Shown: one piece after another, positions 54,501 through 62,385 of the stretch | How the letters are laid out: every line of letters begins with the position of its first letter | Numbering within the stretch: the first letter of the stretch is position 1 | From: Acidithiobacillus acidisediminis | GTDB lineage: Bacteria; Pseudomonadota; Gammaproteobacteria; Acidithiobacillales; Acidithiobacillaceae | Length of the DNA stretch: 64,000 nt | NCBI RefSeq assembly: GCF_023277115.1 | Contig: NZ_JALQCS010000001.1 | Location: 1,172,001-1,236,000 of the forward strand | Reading direction: 5' to 3' | The notes under the pieces: model-generated | Database searches by the model: none | Told to the model about the DNA's origin: nothing | What the model saw: only the letters and a program-made list of their open reading frames with translations | Position numbers and translations under genes: made by a program

Positions 54501-54911
54501 ATGGCTGACGAATTGCCCGTCCTTCCTGCCAAGCGCAAACTGGAGCCTCTTTGCCAAAAGATCGGCCTCCCCACCATCCGCGTGGTGGTGGATGATTTTT
54601 ATGATCGTATTCAACGGCATCCTACCTTGGCCGAGCCCTTTGGCATTGTGGGCGATTGGACCCTGCACAAGGAACGTCTCACCCATTATTGGTGGACCGT
54701 GATGGGCGGTTTGCCCTACCAGGATTTTCGCTACGCCCTGGGTGACAAGCATGCGCCAGTTGGGGTGACGAACGCCTTGGTGGATGACTGGCTGCAGCTC
54801 TTTCACGAAACCTTGCTCGATCATCTCGACGCTGATTTGGCACAGCGCTGGCATGGCCTGGCACGCGGTATCGGGGAGTCGCTACGCCTGATGTTCGCCC
54901 GCGACATGTAG
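54501..54911 (+). CDS. Group III truncated hemoglobin
   Basis: 136-aa globin. VVVDDFYDRIQRHPTLAEPFG (B-C helix region with Phe-Tyr) and WTLHKERLTHYWWTVMGGLPY (E-F region), then LQLFHETLLDHL with the proximal His region, suggest the group III fold. Function in such proteins is O2/NO handling but not settled. Its 3' end overlaps the convergent ilvA gene by 30 nt. Confidence 0.85.
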   Translation: MADELPVLPAKRKLEPLCQKIGLPTIRVVVDDFYDRIQRHPTLAEPFGIVGDWTLHKERLTHYWWTVMGGLPYQDFRYALGDKHAPVGVTNALVDDWLQLFHETLLDHLDADLAQRWHGLARGIGESLRLMFARDM

Positions 54912-56450
54912 GCGCGGCTCACGCTCTTCTCCGGGTTCGAGAAAGAAACGATAGGCGGGGTTTTCCGTCTCTTCGGCATAGGGAAGCCCCAGGCCTTGTA
55001 GCATCGCTTCAAACTCCCGCGCGTCGCTGTTGGGCACCTCGAAGCCAGCAAGGACGCGATCGAAGTCGACGCCATTATTGCGATAATGGAAGAGACTGAT
55101 GTTCCAGCGCCCACCAATCTTGGCGAGAAACTCCATCAGGGCGCCCGGGCGCTCGGGAAACTCAAAGCGGAAGATGCGCTCATGACGGGCGAGCAGGGCA
55201 TGACCACCCACCATGTGGCGGATATGCAATTTGCCCATCTCATCGTCGCTGAGGTCGAGGGCGGTGTGGCCCAGCTGTTGTAGGCCGTGCAAGAGCCGTT
55301 TGGCATCTTCTCGATCCTGCACCGCTACTCCGACAAAGATTTGTGCCTCGTCACGCCGATGCAAACGATAGTTGAATTCGGTGATGACCCGCTGGCCACC
55401 GATTGCGGCACAAAAGGCCTGAAATGCGCCAGGACGCTCAGGTATGGTGACGGCAAAGAGGGCCTCCCGCGCCTCGCCAATTTCGGCCCGTTCCGCAATG
55501 AAGCGCAAGCGGTCGAAATTCATGTTGGCACCTGACAGAATGGCGGCCCAGGCCCCGTGTTTCTCCTGCGTCGACTCTTCCATCGCCAGGCGTTTCAATC
55601 CGGCTACGGCCAGCGCCCCGGCAGGCTCCATTACTGTGCGGGTTTCGTCAAAGACGTCCTTGATGGCGGCGCAGATTTCATCGTTGCTTACCCGTACAAC
55701 CTGATCGACATATTTTCGACACAGGGCGAAGGTATGCTCGCCTACGCGCCGCACCGCGACCCCATCGGCAAAGATCCCCACTTGCTCGAGTTCGATGCGT
55801 TCGTCTGCCTGTAAAGATTGGTACATGGCGTCTGCTTCAAAGGGCTCGACGCCAATGATGCGGATTTCTGGAACGATGCTTTTGAGATAGGCGGCTACGC
55901 CAGCAATCAGTCCGCCTCCCCCCACGGGCACGAAGACGGCACCCAGTCCCGTTCCGCGCTGACGCAACAGCTCGGCCCCTACGGTGCCCTGACCGGCAAT
56001 CACCAGGGGGTCGTCAAAGGGATGGATGAAAACCATCCCTGTCTCGGCTATGAGCTGCTGGCAATGGGCCTGGGCATCGGAGTAGCTGTCGCCATGCAAA
56101 ATGACTTCCGCGCCTAAGGCACGCACCGCCCGCACCTTGATTTCGGGAGTCGTGCGGGGCATGACGATCACCGCCTGAATTCCCAAGAACTGGGCGCTGC
56201 GGGCCACGCCCTGGGCATGGTTGCCAGCACTGGCAGCGATCACGCCCCGCTGACGTTCCTCGGCGCTGAGCTGGGCAATACGGTTGTAAGCACCGCGGAT
56301 CTTAAAGCTGAATACTGGCTGCAGGTCCTCGCGTTTGAACAGCACCTCTCTTCCAAGCCGCGCGCTCAGCTTGGGTGCAGCCTCTAGAGGAGTCTCTCGA
56401 GCGACGTCATAGACTCGGCTACAGAGAATCTCGCGTAGGAGGCCCTTCAT
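54882..56450 (-). CDS. ilvA: Threonine ammonia-lyase, biosynthetic
   Basis: 522-aa PLP enzyme giving 2-oxobutanoate for isoleucine. Lys50 (QPVFSFKIRGAYNRI) binds PLP; SAGNHAQGVA and PVGGGGLIAGVAAY are cofactor loops. Two ACT-like regulatory repeats (RPGAFQAFCAAIGGQRVITEFNYR and RPGALMEFLAKIGGRWNISLFHYR) lie at the C terminus, so Ile/Val control is expected. Starts within the stop of a ModE-like gene (ATGA). Confidence 0.97.
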   Translation of the reverse strand: MKGLLREILCSRVYDVARETPLEAAPKLSARLGREVLFKREDLQPVFSFKIRGAYNRIAQLSAEERQRGVIAASAGNHAQGVARSAQFLGIQAVIVMPRTTPEIKVRAVRALGAEVILHGDSYSDAQAHCQQLIAETGMVFIHPFDDPLVIAGQGTVGAELLRQRGTGLGAVFVPVGGGGLIAGVAAYLKSIVPEIRIIGVEPFEADAMYQSLQADERIELEQVGIFADGVAVRRVGEHTFALCRKYVDQVVRVSNDEICAAIKDVFDETRTVMEPAGALAVAGLKRLAMEESTQEKHGAWAAILSGANMNFDRLRFIAERAEIGEAREALFAVTIPERPGAFQAFCAAIGGQRVITEFNYRLHRRDEAQIFVGVAVQDREDAKRLLHGLQQLGHTALDLSDDEMGKLHIRHMVGGHALLARHERIFRFEFPERPGALMEFLAKIGGRWNISLFHYRNNGVDFDRVLAGFEVPNSDAREFEAMLQGLGLPYAEETENPAYRFFLEPGEEREPRLHVAGEHQA

Positions 56451-56839
56451 TCTGGCGTGCCGTGGCTGGGGGGAAGGGGGCCATCAGGGCGCAACCACTG
56501 GCGGAATCGGGCGATATCCTCGGCCAGCGCGGTGTTGGCCTTTTCTTCCATGGCTTCGTAATGGGCGAGGACTTCCTTGCCCAGCTCCGTCAGATAGGCG
56601 CCACCGCCACGGGTGCCGCCGGTCGCGGTGCCCACCAAAGGGCCAACGAAGGATCGATTCATGGTGTCCACCAGGAGCCAAGCCCGGCGATAGCTCATGT
56701 TCATTGCCCGCGCTGCTGCGGAAATCGAGCCTTTCTCCGCAATGCGTTGCAACAGTTCTGCCTTACCGGGTCCAATGGCAATGGCCTCTGCAAGCAAGAT
56801 CCGCAGGCGCGGCGCGATGACGTGACTATGCTTCTGCAT
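56447..56839 (-). CDS. ModE N-terminal-like winged-helix regulator
   Basis: 130-aa DNA-binding protein. ELLQRIAEKGSISAAARAMNMSYRRAWLLVDTMN matches the helix-turn-helix of ModE/LysR-type regulators and GGTRGGGAYLTELGKEVL is the ModE-family wing. The C-terminal molybdate (TOBE) domains are absent, so the ligand, if any, differs or is unknown. GGGAGAAG precedes ATG 56839. It is coupled to ilvA by ATGA and overlaps yheT by 14 nt. Confidence 0.88.
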   Translation of the reverse strand: MQKHSHVIAPRLRILLAEAIAIGPGKAELLQRIAEKGSISAAARAMNMSYRRAWLLVDTMNRSFVGPLVGTATGGTRGGGAYLTELGKEVLAHYEAMEEKANTALAEDIARFRQWLRPDGPLPPSHGTPE

Positions 56840-57782
56840 GGGGTTCTTCTCCCTGAAAAAATCGCAGGATCTGTGCTGGTAACCAGCGCGTTCGTCCGGG
56901 AAACCTGCCCTGCACATAGGCAACATGACCACCATACTGGGTAAAGCAGGCATGCACTGCCTTACTTCGCGGCCATTTCTCGACTGCGTCTATGGGTACG
57001 ATAGGATCATTGCGACTATTGATCAACAAGGAGCGTACGGTGATGCGCTGTAGACCGGGCCCGGAGGAACTCTGTTGCCAGTAACTCATGGCATCAGAAA
57101 AGCCATGCACTGGTGCGGTGAAGGCATCGTCGAAGGCCCGCAGGGTCTTGGCGCGATGCACCGCAGACCAGTCTACGAGCTGTGGAAAGCGGCGCGCGTA
57201 GCGTCCCATTTGGCGTTGCAGGGTGTGAACGAAATACCAGTCATAGAAACGTTGTTGGGCAATGTGAGCAGCCGTGGCGATGAGATCCACGGGTGCGCAG
57301 ACTGCTGCCGCACCGGTCAGCAGCGGTGGGCGGTCTTCCCCCAGATACTTGAGGAGGGCATTCCCGCCCAGGGATACCCCGACGGCATAGAGTGGGCGGG
57401 CGGGGGAGGCAAGGCGCTCGATGATCCAGGCAATTTCATCGCTGTCGCCGGCGTGGTAGGCGCGCGGAAGCAGATTATCAATGCCGCCACAGCCACGAAA
57501 ATTGACAAAACAGCCGCCCCAGCCACGGTGTTGGAGCGCGGCGCCAAGCGACAGGGCGTAATGTCCGCGGCTGCTACTCCCGAGACCGTGGAATAACACG
57601 AGTAGCGGGGCTTCAGGATTGGCGTCGATCCAATCAACGGCAATCCGATCCTGATCTGGTGTGGACCAGATTTCCCGCCGCAGAGAAACCTTTTCGCGCA
57701 GAGAAAAGAATGGGGCCCAGAGGGTTTCCGCGTCGCCGCTAGGCAGCCAAACCGGGGACGCGAAAGAGCAGGGGAGGCTCAA
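56826..57782 (-). CDS. YheT-family alpha/beta hydrolase
   Basis: 318-aa predicted hydrolase. LLVLFHGLGSSSRGHYALSLG (oxyanion region) and AVGVSLGGNALLKYLGE (Ser nucleophile elbow, GxSxGG) are classical for YheT proteins; FVNFRGCGG is the N-R-G loop. Substrate unknown. It starts at the ATGA junction with the bfd-like gene. Confidence 0.9.
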   Translation of the reverse strand: MSLPCSFASPVWLPSGDAETLWAPFFSLREKVSLRREIWSTPDQDRIAVDWIDANPEAPLLVLFHGLGSSSRGHYALSLGAALQHRGWGGCFVNFRGCGGIDNLLPRAYHAGDSDEIAWIIERLASPARPLYAVGVSLGGNALLKYLGEDRPPLLTGAAAVCAPVDLIATAAHIAQQRFYDWYFVHTLQRQMGRYARRFPQLVDWSAVHRAKTLRAFDDAFTAPVHGFSDAMSYWQQSSSGPGLQRITVRSLLINSRNDPIVPIDAVEKWPRSKAVHACFTQYGGHVAYVQGRFPGRTRWLPAQILRFFQGEEPHAEA

Positions 57783-57988
57783 TCTTCGATATAGGCGTCA
57801 TGCGCCCGGAGGTATTGCTCCAATTCCTCTATACAGCTGCCACAGCCGCTACCGCAGCCAGCATGTACCATCAGAAGTTCCATGAACGGCAATGGTTGCG
57901 CCTGCTGGCGCTCGAGAATTTCCTGGAAGGTGGCCGCCGAACAGCAACAATAGGGGCTGTCATCGACTTCCTGAGCTTCAGCTGACAT
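57779..57988 (-). CDS. Bacterioferritin-associated ferredoxin-like [2Fe-2S] protein
   Basis: 69-aa protein. Cys14-x-Cys16 and Cys49-x2-Cys52 (AGCGSGCGSCIEEL) form the Bfd-type CxC...CxxC cluster ligands; Cys15 and Cys45 are extra. Helices FQEILERQQAQ and LEQYLRAHD fit the fold. Its usual role is releasing iron from bacterioferritin, but no ferritin gene is near. First gene of the bfd-yheT-modE-like-ilvA set, 28 nt after tRNA-Leu. Confidence 0.8.
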   Translation of the reverse strand: MSAEAQEVDDSPYCCCSAATFQEILERQQAQPLPFMELLMVHAGCGSGCGSCIEELEQYLRAHDAYIED

Positions 57989-58015
57989 TCTGCACGCTTA
58001 CCTCAAACAATAAAG

Positions 58016-58100
58016 TGGTGCGAAGAGGGAGACTCGAACTCCCACGCCTTGCGGCGCTGGAACCTAAATCCAGTGCGTCTACCAATTCCGCCATCCTCGC
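58016..58100 (-). tRNA. tRNA-Leu (anticodon TAG)
   Basis: Read on the minus strand: acceptor GCGAGGA with matching 3' side ending in encoded CCA, D arm, anticodon stem CTGGA/TCCAG around loop TTTAGGT (anticodon TAG), long variable arm, T arm GGGAG-TTCGAGT-CTCCC. Upstream promoter at 58110-58138. Confidence 0.95.
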
Positions 58101-58109
58101 GTCTGCGGT

Positions 58110-58138
58110 ATCTTATCGCCTAGGGGCTTTCCGGACAA
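58110..58138 (-). promoter_or_regulatory. Sigma-70 promoter of tRNA-Leu
   Basis: Minus strand TTGTCC (58138-58133), a 17-nt spacer, TAAGAT (58115-58110); predicted start about 58103, 3 nt before the tRNA. Confidence 0.65.
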
Positions 58139-58152
58139 CGACGGAGTCAAGC

Positions 58153-58755
58153 ATGGCCAAGTCTCCACAACGCCTGCGGCGCCTGCTGGCAGTAGAAGCA
58201 GCCAGAATCATGGTCGATGAGGCCGTAGGGGATTTTCGTAGTGCCAAGGAGAAGGCCGCACGGCGTCTGGGGGTAGAGGCGCAGCAGCACTGGCCCAGCA
58301 ATACGGAAATTCATGATGAACTTCAGGCCCGTCTGCAGTTGTTCCATGCTGATACTCAGCCTTTGGCCCTGCGCCGCTTGCGGGAACTCGCCTTGCAGGC
58401 GATGCAGTGGCTGCAAGAATTTCAGCCTAGGCTCGTCGGCCCGGTGTGGGAGGGTGACGCGACTGAGCATAGCAAGATCACCCTGCATTTATTTGCGGAT
58501 GCGCCGGAATCGGTGCTGTTCTTTCTGTTGGATGCGCAGGTCGAATACGAGGAGGGCTGGCAGCGGTTGCGATTTGGCGATGCGCAGCCGCAGGACTACC
58601 CCAGCTTTCAGTTAGAATACGAAGGGGTTCCCTTGCGTCTTGTCGTCTTTGCCTTGGATGAGGATCGTCGCAGTCCCGCCTCACCCCGGGATGGCAAGCC
58701 TTTGCCGCGGGGTGGAATCACGCAGCTACGGCGCCTCTTGGCAGAGACGCCCTAA
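58153..58755 (+). CDS. Hypothetical protein, conserved-looking, 200 aa
   Basis: The N terminus (RRLLAVEAARIMVDEAVGDFRSAKEKAARRLG) resembles a conserved proteobacterial family of unknown function often near nucleotidyltransferase-like proteins; GPVWEGDATEHSKITLHLFADAPESVLFFLLD looks like an alpha/beta nucleotidyltransferase core, but no catalytic Asp pair is clear. GGAG precedes ATG 58153 by 6 nt. The C terminus is basic. It is divergent from tRNA-Leu. Confidence 0.7.
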   Translation: MAKSPQRLRRLLAVEAARIMVDEAVGDFRSAKEKAARRLGVEAQQHWPSNTEIHDELQARLQLFHADTQPLALRRLRELALQAMQWLQEFQPRLVGPVWEGDATEHSKITLHLFADAPESVLFFLLDAQVEYEEGWQRLRFGDAQPQDYPSFQLEYEGVPLRLVVFALDEDRRSPASPRDGKPLPRGGITQLRRLLAETP

Positions 58756-58783
58756 CTGGTGAAGTCCCTATCGAGGGGCGGCC

Positions 58784-59854
58784 TCAAATCGCTAGAGTAG
58801 GATAGTCCGTGTAGCCCTCTGGCCCAGGCGTATAAAAAGTGGCCGGGTTGGGCTCATTGAGCGCCGACCCCTTGCGGATGCGCGCGGGTAGATCGGGATT
58901 GGCCAAAAAGGAGGTACCAAAGGCGACGGCATCGACTAAGCCTTCTGCGACAGCCGTTTCGGCCTCCGCCGGGCTGTAGCCCATGTTGGCGATGAGATTG
59001 CCTTGATAGTGCTTACGCACCGGGCCCAACACATCCGCCTGCTGCTTGCCATAGAAATCGGCACGCATCAGATGCACAAAGGCCAGATGCCGATCATTGA
59101 GCGTCTCGGCCAACCAAGTGTAGAGCCCGACGGGATCACTATCCTGCATGTCGTTGAAACTGTTGAGGGGCGAGAAGCGCACACCCACCCGATCCGCGCC
59201 GATGGCCGCGCTGACCGCGTCCAAGACCTCAAAAAGGAAGCGGGCCCGGGCCTCGCGATTGCCGCCGTACGGGGCTTGCCGCTGGTTACTGCCGTCGCGC
59301 AAAAACTCATCGATGAGATAACCGTTGGCGGCATGTACTTCGACCATATCGAAGCCTGCCTCCCTGGCATTGCGCGCAGCCTGCGCAAAGCCAGCAACGA
59401 TGGCGGGAATTTCGGCATCCTGCAAAGCTCGCGGCACGGTATATGACTGCTTCCCTTTGGGGGTGTGGACTTCTTCGCCGGAGATAGCAATGGCGCTGGG
59501 AGCGACGGGGATCGCGCCGTCATTGAGGTCAGGATGGCAGGCCCGCCCACCGTGCCAGATCTGCAAGGCGATTTTGCCGCCAGCGGCATGCACGGCATCG
59601 GTGGTTAGGCGCCAACCGGCAATCTGTGCAGGGGAATAGATGCCCGGCTCGTGCCAAAAGGCCGAGTTGCCCGGCAGGATCATGGTCGCCTCAGCGATGA
59701 TCAGGCCTGCGCTCGCGCGTTGGGCATAGTACTCTGCCATCAGAGGCGTGGGCACATGCTCTCCCTCGGCGCGGCAACGAGTGAGGGGGGCCATCAGAAC
59801 GCGGTTGTTGATCTCTACGGCACCGAGGCGTAGGGGAGTAAATAAGTCGGTCAC
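58784..59854 (-). CDS. Old yellow enzyme-family alkene reductase
   Basis: 356-aa FMN ene-reductase. LMAPLTRCRAEGEHVPTPLMAEYYAQRAS, LQIWHGGRA (His) and EVHAANGYLIDEFLRDGSNQRQ (His/Asn) are NemA-type motifs. GTG 59854 has AAAGGAG 6 nt upstream. A dyad operator lies 41 nt upstream, while no regulator gene is adjacent. Confidence 0.92.
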   Translation of the reverse strand: MTDLFTPLRLGAVEINNRVLMAPLTRCRAEGEHVPTPLMAEYYAQRASAGLIIAEATMILPGNSAFWHEPGIYSPAQIAGWRLTTDAVHAAGGKIALQIWHGGRACHPDLNDGAIPVAPSAIAISGEEVHTPKGKQSYTVPRALQDAEIPAIVAGFAQAARNAREAGFDMVEVHAANGYLIDEFLRDGSNQRQAPYGGNREARARFLFEVLDAVSAAIGADRVGVRFSPLNSFNDMQDSDPVGLYTWLAETLNDRHLAFVHLMRADFYGKQQADVLGPVRKHYQGNLIANMGYSPAEAETAVAEGLVDAVAFGTSFLANPDLPARIRKGSALNEPNPATFYTPGPEGYTDYPTLAI

Positions 59855-59894
59855 GGTCGCTCCTTTGCATGTCCAGAATGTCGCGAATGAGAAT

Positions 59895-59912
59895 ACCGAC
59901 CGGTCAGTCGGT
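59895..59912. promoter_or_regulatory. TetR-type operator upstream of the ene-reductase
   Basis: ACCGAC-CGGTCA-GTCGGT is an inverted repeat of the kind bound by TetR-family repressors. It lies 41 nt before the GTG, in the promoter position. No TetR gene is found near. Confidence 0.55.
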
Positions 59913-59991
59913 TTGCAACCGGTTCACTCTGATCCTGTATCGAGTGATCCTAAGTTTGACGACGAAAGCTGGCAATTTTGTGATCGTCTGC

Positions 59992-61302
59992 TCAGTCGTA
60001 TATCACAAGACAAGAACCGCCATGTTTCTTTGCTTGATATAAAGCCTGATCTGCTCTTGCCAGGGCGGTATTCAAGGGGTGATCTTCGGACGTTAAAAAT
60101 GTGGCACCAATGCTGGCGGAGATATTTATTTGTACGTCGCCTCTGAGCCGTAAGCTTTTCGATCTAAGCTCGCTTAACATTCTTTCAAGGAGAGGCTGAG
60201 CTGTAGATTTATCAATACTTTGCAATATGATAGAGAATTCGTCTCCTCCTAAGCGACCAAATATATCTGTTTCTCGTAGATTACGCTTAAAAATCTCAGT
60301 AAAAATTTTTAGAATTTTGTCTCCGCTTAAATGCCCAAAATCATCGTTAATTTGCTTGAATTTGTCGAGGTCTACTATCGCTAGTATGGAGGTTTCAGGG
60401 TGTCTTTTTAACTTCTTTACGCACATTTCTGCATTGCGGAGAAACTCCCTACGATTGAATATCCCAGTAAGCTCGTCTGTTGCAGCAAGAAGCTGTAAAT
60501 TTTCCTTCATTGAATTCTGTTCTGTTACATCGCGGAAGACACCCTCCACGCCAATGACATTATTTTCGCTGTCATAAATTGCCCTGCTTGATATTTCTAC
60601 CGAAACCGGATAACCGGATTTATGTTTGAGGTCAACTTGGAAATCTTTTATTTCTCCATCTCGAGCTATTCGTGCAACTACTTCTTCTCTTTTGTTGGGG
60701 TCAACATAAAAACTTGCTGCAGGAAGACCCAGGACATCCTCTGGCTTGTATCCCAGCATTTTAGTTACAGCTGGACCGACGAGAGTGAGTCGTTTTTCTT
60801 TGTCTGTTCGATAGAATACATCGAGCATGTTTTCGAAAAGACTCTGGTAGTTGCGGTCTGATTCGAGCTCTGATCGGTGTATGCCGTTAGTGATATCTGT
60901 TCCGCTCGCAATGGCAAATTCTTGACCATTTACTGTGATGAGCATGCTTGTGGATAGAATTCTCTTGGATCTTTTCTTTAGGGTAGTTATGCGTGTCAGG
61001 GATGGAGGATTTGCCAGTTTATTCGGTCCAAGAATTTCTAGTCTCGTCAGCACACGTCCATGGTCCAAAGGGTGGATGAACGTGGTAATATCCTGCCCCA
61101 ATAAATCCATGGTCGTCTCGGCATCGAATAGCCCTACTGCGGCAGGGTTCACGTAGATAAATCTTCTTTTGTAGGTCACTACATGGGGCAGAGGATGTTG
61201 ATCGAGTAGATTAACCATGGTGATCTGGGCTACCAGGTCTTGTATTTCTGCTTGCGAAAGGAGGGCTGGGATTACATCATTATCATTGTGTTCTTTAAAC
61301 AT
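59992..61302 (-). CDS. Diguanylate cyclase with two PAS domains
   Basis: 436-aa protein: two PAS-like domains (about residues 25-130 and 155-260, the second ending GVEGVFRDVTEQN), then GGDEF (FGRLGGDEFSIIL). The intact active site and an RETD inhibitory I-site five residues before it predict c-di-GMP synthesis with product inhibition. No membrane helix. The gene and flanks are distinctly AT-richer than the neighbours, a sign of possible recent acquisition. GAGGAAAA precedes ATG 61302. Confidence 0.93.
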   Translation of the reverse strand: MFKEHNDNDVIPALLSQAEIQDLVAQITMVNLLDQHPLPHVVTYKRRFIYVNPAAVGLFDAETTMDLLGQDITTFIHPLDHGRVLTRLEILGPNKLANPPSLTRITTLKKRSKRILSTSMLITVNGQEFAIASGTDITNGIHRSELESDRNYQSLFENMLDVFYRTDKEKRLTLVGPAVTKMLGYKPEDVLGLPAASFYVDPNKREEVVARIARDGEIKDFQVDLKHKSGYPVSVEISSRAIYDSENNVIGVEGVFRDVTEQNSMKENLQLLAATDELTGIFNRREFLRNAEMCVKKLKRHPETSILAIVDLDKFKQINDDFGHLSGDKILKIFTEIFKRNLRETDIFGRLGGDEFSIILQSIDKSTAQPLLERMLSELRSKSLRLRGDVQINISASIGATFLTSEDHPLNTALARADQALYQAKKHGGSCLVIYD

Positions 61303-61501
61303 CTGATGTTTTCCTCTACAAGCCTATTGCAGTTACTGGCGTGATCACCAAAAGTCTGGTTTAAAGGTAAGACAAATTGTGCCCACTTCTCCGTGAGCAT
61401 TTGAGATGTCTAAGTGTTTCTGTACAGAGGACGCCTTCGCCAATCATGCTGAGCTTGCTCCTATCGTCATGAGTCCCTCCTACCTTTGGGCGACTGCCGC
61501 C

Positions 61502-61526
61502 TGTGAAGTTGCCTTCACAGTTTTTC
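61502..61526 (+). terminator. Orphan intrinsic terminator, plus strand
   Basis: CTGTGAA / TTCACAG stem with a GTTGCC loop followed by five T. No plus-strand gene precedes it, so a small RNA or an upstream transcript might end here. Confidence 0.5.
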
Positions 61527-61704
61527 CTTATACGTGTTGATAGCAGCTTTTCGGCGCTCGGTAAACCCTTGCGTCAGGTTCACGCAGCGTCGCGAAATTA
61601 AAAATAAAAGCGTTTAGAATATTCTTCTAACCATCTGATTTATCGTGATCACTAGGGCGTGGTTGAAGCTCGTGCTCAGTGATCAATGGTGCGGAAATGA
61701 GAAA

Positions 61705-61737
61705 CAAAAAAAGGTTCGGGAATCATCCCAAACCTTT
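61705..61737 (-). terminator. Intrinsic terminator, minus strand, next to the IS end
   Basis: On the minus strand AAAGGTT-t-GGGA and TCCC-g-AACCTTT pair (one mismatch) and are followed by a T-run. It would stop transcripts coming leftward out of the IS or of a gene interrupted by it. Confidence 0.6.
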
Positions 61738-61745
61738 GGTGTTTT

Positions 61746-62385
61746 GTAACCGGTCTCTCAGCGGCGTTCTTCCCCCCTCCATTGGCATGAGGCAGGATGG
61801 CTTATTGCCTGGTCGGGATTGAGGTGGGCGGTGGAATCAGCGGTGTTGCTGGAAGCGGTGCAGATCGGAGCGCAGGGGTGCCTGGGCAAAGTGCTCTTTC
61901 CACAGACGAGGGGTGAGTTGGGCCACGTCCTTGGCCGGATGCTGACCGACCCGCTGCAGGACGTCTACGAGATAATCGTAGGGATCGATCCCCTGCAGGC
62001 GGCAGGTACTGAGCAGACTCTGGATGATACCGAGATGCTCTGCACCAAGTTCAGTCCAGCAGAAGGTAACCGGTCTCTCAGCGGCGTTCTTCCCCCCTCC
62101 ATTGGCATGAGGCAGGATGGCTTATTGCCTGGTCGGGATTGAGGTGGGCGGTGGAATCAGCGGTGTTGCTGGAAGCGGTGCAGATCGGAGCGCAGGGGTG
62201 CCTGGGCAAAGTGCTCTTTCCACAGACGAGGGGTGAGTTGGGCCACGTCCTTGGCCGGATGCTGACCGACCCGCTGCAGGACGTCTACGAGATAATCGTA
62301 GGGATCGATCCCCTGCAGGCGGCAGGTACTGAGCAGACTCTGGATGATACCGAGATGCTCTGCACCAAGTTCAGTCCAGCAGAAG
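61746..62385. repeat. Tandem duplication of the IS66 left end, 2 x 320 bp
   Basis: Bases 61746-62065 and 62066-62385 are identical by eye throughout. Each unit begins at the IS terminus (GTAACCGG) and ends in tnpC (CCAGCAGAAG). The duplication adds a second terminal end and a truncated tnpC copy. Confidence 0.95.
61837..62065 (-). pseudogene. C-terminal remnant of IS66 tnpC
   Basis: The outer copy of the duplication carries only the last 76 codons (with stop) of tnpC, in the same strand and frame as 62157-62385. It has no start and is not expected to be translated. Confidence 0.85.

Larger units (their letters stand above)
61303..61745. other. Intergenic region between the cyclase gene and the IS end
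   Basis: No gene is seen. It must hold the cyclase promoter on its right-hand part near 61310-61370, plus two hairpins described separately. Confidence 0.5.

Noticed and set aside
57892-58152. Frame upstream of the 200-aa protein
   Set aside because: Passes over tRNA-Leu in antisense; the GGAG site fixes ATG 58153.
61746-62385. CRISPR-like direct repeats
   Set aside because: Only two 320-bp units with no spacers, a duplication of the IS end; no CRISPR array is seen anywhere in the window.
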